Below are positions 42,400-51,521 of a stretch of 64,000 nucleotides of DNA, one piece after another. Under the pieces are notes generated by a model. It did not search any database, was not told the DNA's origin, and worked only from the letters and a program-made list of their open reading frames with translations. Position numbers and translations under genes: made by a program. The DNA comes from Rhizobium croatiense. GTDB lineage: Bacteria; Pseudomonadota; Alphaproteobacteria; Rhizobiales; Rhizobiaceae. The DNA lies in assembly GCF_019793465.1 (NCBI RefSeq), contig NZ_JAILYJ010000002.1, forward strand, positions 496,001 through 560,000, given 5' to 3'. The first letter of the stretch is position 1. Each line of letters begins with the position of its first letter.

Positions 42400-43098
42400 T
42401 TAAAACGACCAGAGCCGCTGCGCTTCGCCGCGAAGGGCGGTGATCGCCTGTACCGCAAGATCGCCGTCCATCTGCAGAACGCTTGCGGCATGTTTCAATT
42501 CCGTCTCGTCCTCAAGCCTGGTGAGAACCCAGCCGATCTTGCGTTCAATGTCCTGGCCATAAGCTTCCGTCGCCTTCCGAACGGCAATAGCGGGAATCTC
42601 CCCATAGCGGGCGAGAAGCATGCCGAGATCGATAGCATCGCGATAGGCCACAGACCTGTCCTGACAGCGGTCAGCATTGGCGAGCAGTTTTTCGGCGAAC
42701 GTGTCGGGCAGCGACAGCGTTGGAACGTTCAGTCGCGAATCGAAAGTACCTTCAAGGGCGATCCGCGCCTCGCGCACGATTTCGAAGCGAATAGGCTGGC
42801 CTTCGAGGGTAAGGACCGTACGCAGCCCGTATTGGTCTGTCCTGAAGTCCCTGAGCGTTGTGACCGGCGCCCCAAAAAAAGCCCCTACTCCGCTTTCGAC
42901 CGCCGCCATACGCAAGACGCGATATCCCTCGCCATCCGCGCAGAGAAAATCGACATCGAGCGACAACCGATATTCATCGAGATGCATGACAATGGCTGTT
43001 CCGCCGGCAAACCAACACTTGTTGGCCAACAAAAAATCAGCCTCCACCAGCCGAAGGGCCGCAGCGATGGTGCGATGTTCCGGACGTCTGAATTCCAT
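42400..43098 (-). CDS. AbiEii/AbiGii-like nucleotidyltransferase (toxin-type)
   Basis: Protein of 232 residues of the DUF1814/AbiEii nucleotidyltransferase group. The N-terminal active-site region reads CWFAGGTAIVMHLDEYRLSLDVDFLC, matching the G-G-T-A...R-x-S-x-D-x-D-F pattern with the two catalytic aspartates. A downstream basic/acidic helical part contains DTFAEKLLANADR and YRDAIDLGMLL, also typical. Such enzymes can be toxins that modify tRNA or other targets. A GTG at 43107 is an alternative start. The 74-residue gene 54 bases upstream is a likely partner. Confidence 0.82.
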   Translation of the reverse strand: MEFRRPEHRTIAAALRLVEADFLLANKCWFAGGTAIVMHLDEYRLSLDVDFLCADGEGYRVLRMAAVESGVGAFFGAPVTTLRDFRTDQYGLRTVLTLEGQPIRFEIVREARIALEGTFDSRLNVPTLSLPDTFAEKLLANADRCQDRSVAYRDAIDLGMLLARYGEIPAIAVRKATEAYGQDIERKIGWVLTRLEDETELKHAASVLQMDGDLAVQAITALRGEAQRLWSF

Positions 43099-43152
43099 GA
43101 TGACCACCCAATTTCCGTCCAGCCTAAAGGTGAAGGATAAAAAAACGGAAAA

Positions 43153-43377
43153 TCAGGAGACGAGCAGGACGCCGTTGCCGTATGTCGCTGTGAGATCGCG
43201 GATCAGCTGCTTCTCCCGTTCGGTCAACCTGCCGGTATCGATGAAACGCCAATTCCGCTCATAAAGCGCGAAGGCCTCGTTGGCAGGCATGGCGCGCGCG
43301 GGATCGCGATTCCAAGCGAGCGATCTCAGTTCGGGGAAGTCGTTCGGCACGATCATGGTTTCTGCATCCGTCGTCAT
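43153..43377 (-). CDS. Small acidic protein, likely antitoxin partner
   Basis: Protein of 74 residues: FPELRSLAWNRDPARAMPANEAFALYERNWRF...LTEREKQLIRDLTATYG. It is mixed alpha, negatively charged at the start, with no HTH that I recognise, unlike the AbiEi antitoxin (a winged-helix protein). It precedes the AbiEii-like gene by about 54 bases on the same strand, the position of an antitoxin. The start is uncertain (ATG 43377, or ATG 43407) because no clear ribosome site is seen. Confidence 0.6.
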   Translation of the reverse strand: MTTDAETMIVPNDFPELRSLAWNRDPARAMPANEAFALYERNWRFIDTGRLTEREKQLIRDLTATYGNGVLLVS

Positions 43378-43424
43378 TCTAGCAATATAGGGCCGATTGC
43401 CCTCCATTTGAAGCGGCGGCGAAA

Positions 43425-44348
43425 TCAGGCCGCCACCCCGTGGAAGAAGCGGATGCTCTGTTCGATCTCGACCGGTAGCGCGGAGGTGTGGTTGCCGGCG
43501 ACGGTGTCGGTTTCGATATGGGTGCCGGCGGCGCGGGCACGGCGGGCGAGCAGGTCGGCGCGGTCGTTGAAATGCGCCTCTTCCGTGCCGTGAACCACTC
43601 GGATGGGGCATTTGAAGCTGTGGGCGTAACAGAGCGCCGAACGCACCTCGAATTCATGCGCATTGCTGTCGTCGAAGCGAATGTCCTGAGGATAGCGGCT
43701 GAAGAAGCGGAAGGCGTTCGGATTGCCGGAAATCGGCGCGGCGGCGCGGAATTTATGGGTGCTCATCGCCGTCAGCATGGTCAAAGTGCCGCCGATACTA
43801 TGGCCGGCGATGAACAGGCGCTGGGGATCGACGCCCGGCAGATGCGCCAGGCGCTCGGTGGCGGCGAGAACGTCATCGACCTCGTCGTAAAAGCCGGAGA
43901 AATTGCCCCTCTGGCCGTTTTCGCCGCGCAGCGACGGCATCATCACGACATAGCCGGCATCCATATAGGGCTTCATCAGCTGCCAATGGCCGATGCCGAT
44001 GGCATTGCCGCCATGCAGGAAGAGCACGGCGGGCTTCGCCGCGCGCTCGCGCTTGTATTTCGACACCCAGGCGACCAGCTCCAGCTCGCCGCCATAGCCG
44101 GAGCGGTAGAAGATCTTCTCGGCATCGGCAGGCGCGGTCAGCGGTTCGTATTTATCGGGCGCCGGGCCCTTCTGCAGGAGCTTCGTACGAAAGTGGCGGC
44201 GAACCTCGGCGTAGTCGTGCCTGGCAAGGCGTGGTTCATCCGGGACATCGAAAGCGGCCGCCACGCGCGGCAGGATGATCGCGCCGGCAAGACCCGCCAG
44301 CACGGCACGGCGTTGCCGGAAAAAGGAATTTTGTTCATGCGAGCTCAT
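43425..44348 (-). CDS. Exported alpha/beta hydrolase
   Basis: Protein of 307 residues. A signal sequence with QRRAVLAGLAG near residue 12 suggests export. The alpha/beta fold shows oxyanion-hole H-G-G-N, the nucleophile elbow G-H-S-I-G-G near residue 190, Asp/Glu region VVHGTEEAHFNDRA and His in VAGNHTSALP. It is of the dienelactone-hydrolase/dipeptidyl-peptidase-like type. The substrate is unknown. It may be monocistronic, with the small antitoxin-like gene beginning 48 bases downstream. Confidence 0.85.
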   Translation of the reverse strand: MSSHEQNSFFRQRRAVLAGLAGAIILPRVAAAFDVPDEPRLARHDYAEVRRHFRTKLLQKGPAPDKYEPLTAPADAEKIFYRSGYGGELELVAWVSKYKRERAAKPAVLFLHGGNAIGIGHWQLMKPYMDAGYVVMMPSLRGENGQRGNFSGFYDEVDDVLAATERLAHLPGVDPQRLFIAGHSIGGTLTMLTAMSTHKFRAAAPISGNPNAFRFFSRYPQDIRFDDSNAHEFEVRSALCYAHSFKCPIRVVHGTEEAHFNDRADLLARRARAAGTHIETDTVAGNHTSALPVEIEQSIRFFHGVAA

Positions 44349-44465
44349 GACGCAGCACCCAAATCATTTCCCCGGCCCGCAAGATTTGCACCGGAAAACG
44401 CGCTGGCGCCAATACACATCCTGTTGAAAATATCGCCCTGCGTCATTGTTGCGCAGGCCAACCGC

Positions 44466-46091
44466 TCACCCGGGCTTGGCCTCGATCATGGCGATCAGCG
44501 TGCGCAGCCGGTCGGCCTCGTAGGGAGGCTTGTCGGGGCGAAGGCGGGCGATGCGGGGAAAGCGCATCGCCACCCCTGATTTGTGCCGCGTCGAGCGATT
44601 GATGCCCTCGAAGGCCACCTCGACGACGAAGCCGAAATCCCTGTCGGCGCGCACGGCCCGCACCGGCCCGAAGCGCTCGGTGGTGTTGTTGCGCACGAAC
44701 TTGTCGAGCAGCTCGAGCTCGGCATCGGTGAAACCGAAATAGGCCTTGCCGACCGGCACCAGCTGTTCGCCGTCCTCGTCGTCGGCCCAGACGCCGAAGG
44801 TGAAATCGGAATAGTAGCTCGAGCGCTTGCCGTGGCCGCGCTGGGCGTACATCAGCACCGCATCGACGTTATAAGGATTGCGCTTCCACTTGAACCAGGG
44901 GCCTTTCATGCGACCGGCCTGGTAGATGCTGTCGCGCCGCTTGATCATCACCCCCTCGATAACCGGATCGGGCGGCGCGGCGCGCAAAGCGTCGAGCTCC
45001 TCCCAGGACGAGAAAGGCACGAGCGGCGAGAGATCGAAACGGTCATGGGGGGCGCGGTCGATGACCCCGGCCAGATGCTCGCGGCGATCGACATAGGCGC
45101 GGCCGCGAATATCCTCCTCGCCGTCAAACAGCAGGTCATAGGCGCGGATGAAGGCGGGGTAGTCATCGAGCATCCTCGCCGTCACCGTCTTGCGGTTGAG
45201 CCGCTGCTGCAGGTCGGAGAAGGTGCGCGTCGGGCTGTTGGAGCGGGCGGTGCCGCCGACCAAGAGCTCGCCGTCGACGACCCCGGAAAAATTGATCGCA
45301 TCGAGAATATCGGGAAAGGCGCCGGAAATATCGTCGCCGGAGCGGGAATAGATCTTGCGCCGATCGCCGGAGCGGGAAAGCTGGACGCGGATGCCGTCCC
45401 ATTTCCATTCGGCGGCATAGTCGGCCGCGGCGAGAGCGGTAAGGTCGCCCTCCTCCACCGCATTGGCGAGCATGACGGAATGGAAGATCGCCGGTGTCGC
45501 CAGCGCCGGTTTCTCGCCGCCGCCCGCCAGCCATTGAAACAACGTCTCGTAAGGCGGCTGCAGCCCGTGCCAGAGGGTTTCGATCTCGGTGACGTCCTTG
45601 CCGCCGAGATCGGCCAGCGCCTGCTTGGCAAGACGGGCGGAGACGCCGATGCGCATGGCGCCGGTCGCAAGCTTGATGAAGGCGAAGCGGCCGGAGGAAT
45701 CCAGCCGGTCGAGCAGGTCGCGGACATAGCCGCGCACTTCGGTGCGGCCGAGCCCGTTCATGCGGGTGACGACCTCGCCGAGGCGCGGCTGGGAAAGGGC
45801 GGAGCGGTCGATATCCCGCTCATTGTCCCAGACCAGCGAGATGGTTTCGGCGAGATCGCCGACATAATCGTAGGAATAACGGAATAGCACCTCGTCCATG
45901 CGCTCCAGCACCAGTTCACGCAGCATGGCCGGCTTGACATTGCGCACCTCCAGCGTGCCGGCGATGGCAGCAAGCCCATAGCCGCGGTCGGGATCGGGCG
46001 TATCGCGGAAATAATCGGTCAGCAGCTTCAGCTTGCCGTTGCGGCTGGGGGTGAGCACGAGGCGGTCGAGGAGGTCGGCGAAGGCTTTCAT
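44466..46091 (-). CDS. ATP-dependent DNA ligase (ligase-associated repair type)
   Basis: DNA ligase of 541 residues. The adenylation motif I is E-W-K-W-D-G-I-R-V near residue 228 (Lys nucleophile), motif IV is EGVMIKRRDSIY and motif V is WFKWKRN. The N-terminal DNA-binding domain and C-terminal OB domain (FGPVRAVRADRDFGFVVEVAFEG) are present. This is the ligase family that travels with an MBL exonuclease, an Lhr-like helicase and the PdeM phosphoesterase; only the exonuclease is in this window. A family A repeat lies between the two genes. Confidence 0.92.
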   Translation of the reverse strand: MKAFADLLDRLVLTPSRNGKLKLLTDYFRDTPDPDRGYGLAAIAGTLEVRNVKPAMLRELVLERMDEVLFRYSYDYVGDLAETISLVWDNERDIDRSALSQPRLGEVVTRMNGLGRTEVRGYVRDLLDRLDSSGRFAFIKLATGAMRIGVSARLAKQALADLGGKDVTEIETLWHGLQPPYETLFQWLAGGGEKPALATPAIFHSVMLANAVEEGDLTALAAADYAAEWKWDGIRVQLSRSGDRRKIYSRSGDDISGAFPDILDAINFSGVVDGELLVGGTARSNSPTRTFSDLQQRLNRKTVTARMLDDYPAFIRAYDLLFDGEEDIRGRAYVDRREHLAGVIDRAPHDRFDLSPLVPFSSWEELDALRAAPPDPVIEGVMIKRRDSIYQAGRMKGPWFKWKRNPYNVDAVLMYAQRGHGKRSSYYSDFTFGVWADDEDGEQLVPVGKAYFGFTDAELELLDKFVRNNTTERFGPVRAVRADRDFGFVVEVAFEGINRSTRHKSGVAMRFPRIARLRPDKPPYEADRLRTLIAMIEAKPG

Positions 46092-46108
46092 GTCGGCCTC
46101 CGGGCTTG

Positions 46109-46276
46109 GCAAAAAGCCCCCTCCCCAACCCCTCCCCACAAGGGGGAGGGACTAATCCGCGGCACTGCCCTGCCCTTTTTCAACCTCAGCGTTCCCGGCG
46201 GTGATTTTGCGGCAGGACGGCGCGACACGTTAAGCCCCTCCCCCTTGTGGGGAGGGGTTGGGGAGGGGTTTTGATC
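46109..46276. repeat. Inverted-repeat intergenic element, family A (copy 3)
   Basis: Arms at about 46112-46151 and 46232-46275 are inverted copies, with an interior of about 80 bp that begins CTAATCCGCGGCA and ends GCGCGACACGTTAAGCCCC. It occupies nearly all of the 201-base gap between the exonuclease and ligase genes, so it sits inside what is normally a tight operon. Confidence 0.78.
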
Positions 46277-46292
46277 CCGCACGCAGCTCATC

Positions 46293-47303
46293 TCAATCCG
46301 CCTCATCCTCATAACCCACCAGGTGCAGCGGTTTGGCTTTGATGCCCTGCAACTGGCACCAGCGCACCAACGCCTCCTCGCGGCCGTGGGTCACCCAGAC
46401 CTCGGCCGGCTGCAGCTCGCGGATCGTTTCGGTCAATTCCGGCCAGTCGCAATGGTCGGAGATGACGAGCGGCAGTTCGACGCCGAGCTGTTTGGCGCGC
46501 TGGCGCACCATCATCCAGCCGGAGGCGAAGGCCGGCAGCGGTTCGTTGAAGCGGCGCGCCCAGCGATCGGCGAAGGCCGAGGACGGGCCGATGACGACGG
46601 CGCCCCTGAAGGCGGATTTGTCGCTGCTTTCGATGGTCGCCGGCAGCAGCGCGCCGAGATCGATGCCCTGGCCGATATAATAATCGCAGAGTTTTTCCAT
46701 GGCGCCGTGGATATAGATCGGCTCGCCGTAACCGGCATCGCGCAGCAGCCGGATGACGCGCTGGGCCTTGCCCAGCGCATAGGCGCCGACGAGATGGGTG
46801 CGCTCGGGAAATTGGCGGAGCGAGGCCAGCAGCTTGCCGGTCTCATCGAGCGGATCGGGATGATGGAAGACCGGCAGGCCGAAGGTCGCCTCGGTGATGA
46901 AGACATCGCAGGCAACCGGCACATAGGGTGCGCAGGTCGGGTCGGGGCGGCGCTTGTAATCACCGGAGACGACGATGCGGGTACCGTTCTTCTCGATGGC
47001 GATCTGGGCCGAGCCGAGCACATGGCCGGCAGGATGAAAGCTCACCTTGACGCCGTTGACCAGCAGCTCCTCATTGAAACCGACCGCCTGCTCGCTGGCG
47101 CAGAAACCGTCGCCGTAACGCAGGCGCATGATGTCGAGCGTCTGGCGGGTGGCGAGCACGTTCACGTGACCGGGCCGGGCGTGATCGGAATGGCCGTGGG
47201 TGACGAGCGCCCGTTCCACCGGCCGCACAGGATCGACATAGAATCCGCCTTCCGGGCAATAGAGCCCTTCCGGGGCGGGATAAAGCAGCGCGTCAGCTCT
47301 CAT
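46293..47303 (-). CDS. Ligase-associated MBL-fold DNA exonuclease
   Basis: Metallo-beta-lactamase/beta-CASP-type nuclease of 336 residues. The metal motif is T-H-G-H-S-D-H-A-R near residue 36, followed by HPAGHVLGSAQI, VVSGDYKRRPDPTCAPY and late-chain ISDHCDWPEL and VTHGREEALVRW. The protein fits the ligase-associated exonuclease family (SNM1/CPSF-like). It and the DNA ligase downstream probably act in a DNA-damage response. The ATG at 47303 lies in a purine-poor stretch, so the exact start is only moderately sure. Confidence 0.9.
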   Translation of the reverse strand: MRADALLYPAPEGLYCPEGGFYVDPVRPVERALVTHGHSDHARPGHVNVLATRQTLDIMRLRYGDGFCASEQAVGFNEELLVNGVKVSFHPAGHVLGSAQIAIEKNGTRIVVSGDYKRRPDPTCAPYVPVACDVFITEATFGLPVFHHPDPLDETGKLLASLRQFPERTHLVGAYALGKAQRVIRLLRDAGYGEPIYIHGAMEKLCDYYIGQGIDLGALLPATIESSDKSAFRGAVVIGPSSAFADRWARRFNEPLPAFASGWMMVRQRAKQLGVELPLVISDHCDWPELTETIRELQPAEVWVTHGREEALVRWCQLQGIKAKPLHLVGYEDEAD

Positions 47304-47354
47304 GCAGCAAGAGATAGAGGCAAAAGGGCGCGAGGCCAGAGGAAGCGAGCTTCA

Positions 47355-48158
47355 TCACCTTATCCCGTCGAGGAAGGATAAAATTGCGGCGTTGAACTGC
47401 GCGGGACGCTGCAGCGGCGCGAAATGGCTGACGCCGGGCAAGTAGATCATCTGAGCGTCCGGAATGCTGCGGGCGAGATATTCGGCATGTTCGGCTTTGA
47501 TGAATTCGTCGTGTTCGCCGAGCACGATTGCGACCGGCACGCCGATGCGGCCGAGGTCGTCGGCCTGATAGTTCGGCTCGGTGCGCATCATCAGGCTCAC
47601 CGCCTCGACGAAGGCATTGAAATCGTCCGGCGTGGCGGACAAGGCCGCATAATCCTTGGCGTGACGGCTGAAGCATCGGTCGATGACCGGGGTCGCAACG
47701 AATTCCAGCGTGCCGCTCGGATCCATGTTGCAGGCGAAGAAGAACACGCCCTCGACACGCGACGGCGACGTCATTGCGAGGGTTAGGGCGATACAGGCGC
47801 CGTCGCTCCAGCCGATGAATGCAGCCTGCTCCAGGCGCAACTCATCCATGACCGCAAGCACGTCGGCGGCCATCAGCTCATAGGTATAGGGACGGGCATC
47901 GCGGGTGCTGCGGCCATGACCGCGGCTGTCGATCAGCACAACGCGGCGGCCACTCTGGAGCAGCGCCGGGACCTGATAGCCCCAGTTGCCGCTATGGCCG
48001 AGGCCGCCGTGCAGCAGGATGACGGCCGGCCCGGCGCCGTAGCTCGCATACCAGATGCGGGCGCCCTCGCGCCCGACATGGCCTTCGACTGCGGCCGGCG
48101 GCAAGGGGTCAGCGCCTTGGGCTTCGAAATGGATGAGCTCGTCGTCGTGTCGTTCCAT
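47355..48158 (-). CDS. Alpha/beta hydrolase
   Basis: Soluble hydrolase of 267 residues. The fold pattern is VILLHGGLGHSGNW (oxyanion hole), DSRGHGRSTRD, nucleophile elbow G-W-S-D-G near residue 127 (Asp in the middle position is not seen: Ser is followed by Asp), then VLGEHDEFI for the acid and GVSHFAPLQ for His. It resembles 3-oxoadipate-enol-lactonase-like esterases. AAAGGA lies 11 bases before ATG 48158. Substrate unknown. Confidence 0.85.
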   Translation of the reverse strand: MERHDDELIHFEAQGADPLPPAAVEGHVGREGARIWYASYGAGPAVILLHGGLGHSGNWGYQVPALLQSGRRVVLIDSRGHGRSTRDARPYTYELMAADVLAVMDELRLEQAAFIGWSDGACIALTLAMTSPSRVEGVFFFACNMDPSGTLEFVATPVIDRCFSRHAKDYAALSATPDDFNAFVEAVSLMMRTEPNYQADDLGRIGVPVAIVLGEHDEFIKAEHAEYLARSIPDAQMIYLPGVSHFAPLQRPAQFNAAILSFLDGIR

Positions 48159-48278
48159 GGCGATGACAGTCCTTTCGGGTTTATAGGCAGCCAGCATAGA
48201 AAAGCCGGAAAACAGCCCAAGAACAACCAGAATCGCTTTCTAGCTGTTGCGTCCTTCGATGCAATCAGGGGGAGCAAT

Positions 48279-49250
48279 ATGGGCAGGATGCTTTTCTATT
48301 GCGCCGGCGCAATCGCGCTCGCCGCGGCCGGCATCTACCTCAACAATAGCAGCCTGCTTGCCGCGCATCGGCCGGGAAGCCCGGTGCTGCTCGCCCATCG
48401 CGGCATCGCCCAACGCTTCGACGAGACCGATTTGAAGAATGATACCTGCACGGCGAGCCGCATGCTGCAGCCGAAACACGATTATCTCGAGAACACCATC
48501 CGCTCGATGCAGGCGGGCTTTGCCGCCGGCGCCGATATCGTCGAGATCGACGTGCATCCGACGACGGACGGGCAGTTCGCCGTCTTCCACGACTGGACGC
48601 TCGACTGCCGCACCGATGGGCACGGTGTCACCCGCGAGCATGCGATGGCCGACATGAAGAAGCTCGACATCGGCTATGGCTACACCGCCGATGGCGGCAA
48701 GAGCTTTCCCTTTCGCGGCCGCGGCATCGGCATGATGCCGACGCTGGCGCAAGTGCTGTCGACCTTTCCGGATCGGCGCTTCCTGATCAACGTCAAGAGC
48801 CGCGATCCTTTCGAGGGCGAAAAGCTCGCCGCCGTGCTCAACCGGCTTTCGGCGGCACGACGGGCCGAGATCATCGTCTATGGCGGCGACGAACCGATCG
48901 ACGTCATCCGCCGGCGCGTGCCCGATATCAAAACGGCCTCGCGCCAGAGCCTGAAGGGCTGCCTCACCGGCTATATCGGCTATGGCTGGACCGGCCTGCT
49001 ACCGGATGCCTGCAAGCAGCGGATGATGCTGGTGCCGATCAATATCGCGCCCTGGCTCTGGGGCTGGCCGGACCGTTTCCTCAACCGGATGCAGGATGCC
49101 GGCACCGAAGTTTTCGTGCTCGGCCCTTATCGCGGCGGCGAATTTTCCACCGGTATCGACGACCCCGCGCAGTTGGCGCGGCTGCCGCAAAACTATGCGG
49201 CAGGCATTTGGACGAATGAGATCGAGACGATCGGACGGCTCCTGGAATGA
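48279..49250 (+). CDS. Glycerophosphodiester phosphodiesterase family protein
   Basis: Protein of 323 residues with one N-terminal membrane helix or signal (about 5-27). The GDPD active site starts L-L-A-H-R-G near residue 39 (catalytic His), followed by E-N-T and D-I-V-E-I-D-V-H-P near residues 73-92 with metal Glu/Asp and second His, and FHDWTLDCRTDGHG. It hydrolyses glycerophosphodiesters to glycerol 3-phosphate and an alcohol, or a related lipid headgroup. GGGGGAG precedes ATG 48279. Divergent from the hydrolase gene. Confidence 0.88.
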   Translation: MGRMLFYCAGAIALAAAGIYLNNSSLLAAHRPGSPVLLAHRGIAQRFDETDLKNDTCTASRMLQPKHDYLENTIRSMQAGFAAGADIVEIDVHPTTDGQFAVFHDWTLDCRTDGHGVTREHAMADMKKLDIGYGYTADGGKSFPFRGRGIGMMPTLAQVLSTFPDRRFLINVKSRDPFEGEKLAAVLNRLSAARRAEIIVYGGDEPIDVIRRRVPDIKTASRQSLKGCLTGYIGYGWTGLLPDACKQRMMLVPINIAPWLWGWPDRFLNRMQDAGTEVFVLGPYRGGEFSTGIDDPAQLARLPQNYAAGIWTNEIETIGRLLE

Positions 49251-49266
49251 GGGAGCGCCACCCGCC

Positions 49267-51057
49267 TCAGAACTCCTCCCAGTCACCGCCGGCGACTGCC
49301 GCGTTGCCATGGAAGGCTGCGCCCACCTTTGCAGCCATTGCCCGCGGCGCCGATGCGACGGGCCTGGAAGCGGCAGTTGCCACGGCGGGGCGCTGCTGGC
49401 GTGAGGCTGGGCCGCCGATATTGAACTGGCCCAGCAGCTGGAAAAGCGCGTCGGCTTCCTTGGCGAGGCTATGTGCGGCAGCCGTCGATTCCTCGACCAT
49501 AGCGGCGTTCTGCTGCGTGCCCTGGTCCATGGTGTTTACCGCGGTGTTGATTTCCTTCAACCCCGTCGCTTGCTCCTTGGAACTCTCGACGATCGCAAGA
49601 ACATTGCTGTTGACCTGCTGAACCTGGGCGACGATCTCTTCGAGAGCCTTGCCGGTTTCGCCGACCAGCGTCACCCCGCGCTTCACATGCTCGTTGGAGG
49701 CCCCGATCAGCTCCTTGATCTCCTTTGCCGCCTTGGCCGATCTCTGAGCAAGCTCGCGAACCTCTTGCGCGACCACTGCAAAACCCTTGCCGGCATCGCC
49801 GGCGCGCGCCGCCTCGACGCCCGCGTTCAGTGCCAGGAGATTGGTCTGGAAGGCGATTTCGTCGATGACGCCGATGATGTTGCCGATCTCTGCGGACGAT
49901 GTTTCGATCTTGCCCATCGCATCGACGGCGCTGCGGACCACCGCGCCGGAACGCTCGGCGTTCTCGCGGGTCCTTCGAACCAGCTGGCCGGCTTCCTGGG
50001 CACGGTTGCTCGAATCGGAGACTGTTGTGGTGATCTCTTCAAGGGCGGCTGCGGTTTCCTCGACGGAAGCCGCCTGCTGTTCCGTACGCTTCGACAAATC
50101 GTCCGAGGCTGAACGAACCTGCTGGGCGCTGGCAGCGATGCCCGTCGCGTTTTGAGCCACGACCTGCATCGCTGTGCGCAGCTTGGTGGCCGCGGCGTTG
50201 AAATCGGTGCGGAGCCTTTCCAGTGTCGGAATGAATGGCGTTGCGACCTCCTGGGTCAAATCGCCGCCGGCCAGGCCCATCAAAGACGCCGCAAGCTGAT
50301 CGACATTGTTGACGCGGGCGGTAACGTCAGTCGCGAATTTGACGACCTTGAACACCTTACCGTTCATGTCGAGGATCGGATTGTAGGTGGCCTGGATGTA
50401 GATCCTTTTGCCGCCCTTGCCGATGCGCAGGAACTCATCCGCCACGAATTCACCCGCTGCCAGCCGCTCCCAGAATCGGCGATAATCCTCGCTGTTTGCG
50501 TAGGCGCTCTCGCAGAACATGGAATGGTGGCGGCCCTGGATCTCGGCAAGCTGATAGCCGAGCGCCGACAGGAAATTCTCGTTCGCTGTCAGAATCTCTC
50601 CTTTCGGCGTGAATTCGATAACAGCCTGGGCGCGCGACAGCGCGTTTATCTTGCCGGCATCTTCGGCGCTCTGCAGTTTCTGCTTGGTGATATCGGTCGC
50701 GAATTTCACCACTTTATACGGCTTTCCGCCACTGAAGACGGGATTGTAGGAAGCTTCAATCCAGATTTCCCTGCCCGCCTTGCCGATGCGCTTGTATTGG
50801 CGCTGATCAAACTCGCCGCGGCTGAGCTTTGCCCAAAACTCGCGATAGTCGGCCGACGAGGCTTCTGCAGGCTGGACGAACATCCGGTGGTGCTGGCCGA
50901 CAATCTCTGACAATTCGTAACCGAGCGCGGCGCAGAAATTGGCGTTGGCCGTCAGAATCTTGCCGGTGAGGTCAAATTCGATGATGGCCTGTGACCTGCT
51001 CATCGCCGCCAGTACGGCCTTCGCATCCGAACCGAAGCCGAATCCTAGTGTCTTCAT
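49267..51057 (-). CDS. Soluble PAS-PAS methyl-accepting chemotaxis protein
   Basis: Cytosolic chemoreceptor of 596 residues with no membrane helix. It has two PAS domains (about 15-125 and 137-248; each starts SRSQAIIEFDLTGKILTAN or a close variant) and a HAMP-like segment (about 250-305). The signalling domain has the invariant tip IGVIDEIAFQTNLLALNAG followed by VEAARAGDAGKGFAVVAQEVR. It ends D-W-E-E-F, a likely CheR/CheB-docking pentapeptide. The two PAS domains may hold haem or flavin and sense redox state or oxygen; no cofactor residue can be assigned by eye. Confidence 0.92.
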   Translation of the reverse strand: MKTLGFGFGSDAKAVLAAMSRSQAIIEFDLTGKILTANANFCAALGYELSEIVGQHHRMFVQPAEASSADYREFWAKLSRGEFDQRQYKRIGKAGREIWIEASYNPVFSGGKPYKVVKFATDITKQKLQSAEDAGKINALSRAQAVIEFTPKGEILTANENFLSALGYQLAEIQGRHHSMFCESAYANSEDYRRFWERLAAGEFVADEFLRIGKGGKRIYIQATYNPILDMNGKVFKVVKFATDVTARVNNVDQLAASLMGLAGGDLTQEVATPFIPTLERLRTDFNAAATKLRTAMQVVAQNATGIAASAQQVRSASDDLSKRTEQQAASVEETAAALEEITTTVSDSSNRAQEAGQLVRRTRENAERSGAVVRSAVDAMGKIETSSAEIGNIIGVIDEIAFQTNLLALNAGVEAARAGDAGKGFAVVAQEVRELAQRSAKAAKEIKELIGASNEHVKRGVTLVGETGKALEEIVAQVQQVNSNVLAIVESSKEQATGLKEINTAVNTMDQGTQQNAAMVEESTAAAHSLAKEADALFQLLGQFNIGGPASRQQRPAVATAASRPVASAPRAMAAKVGAAFHGNAAVAGGDWEEF

Positions 51058-51521
51058 GCTGTTCCCCCTAACTCAGCTCAAGGAAAGACTGCCGCGCCCC
51101 CACCGGACTTGCGTTGGAGGAGCGATCTGGGAATAGAATCCGGTAAATTCTTTAAGTTTGCATTAACCCCACCTTTGCCCAAGAGGAGCCCCCGCTGCCG
51201 GGCACAAGAACAGAAGAATTACAAATAGAATCAGTTATTTGAACGACACTTTCCGAAGGGTCGGCTTCGGCACAGCATGTGCCGGCGGGGATTCCGAGCG
51301 TGAAGACAGCGTTTTTTCACCTTTACCTGCCCTGAAAATTCTAAGAACGGTTTACTCTTTGTTAAGCAATCATCCGCCCCTTGTCCTCGTATTCCGGCGG
51401 TGAACGGCCTTTCTGTTTTCCCGCTGCAAGTGCATATTTCATCGTCCTTCGAGCGTGCAGAATCAGTTGCAGGACACGTCAACCGCGAAGCGCTGGATGC
51501 GATTGTTGATCGGAGAAAGAC
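51058..51521. other. Divergent spacer without a supported gene
   Basis: The 464 bases between the chemoreceptor and luxR genes hold their promoters. The part 51130-51500 is richer in A+T than its neighbours. I found no convincing lux-box-like 18-20-bp palindrome and no ORF with a ribosome site. Confidence 0.5.

Noticed and set aside
51058..51521. lux box upstream of the luxR gene
   Set aside because: No 18-20-bp dyad of lux-box form was found on inspection.
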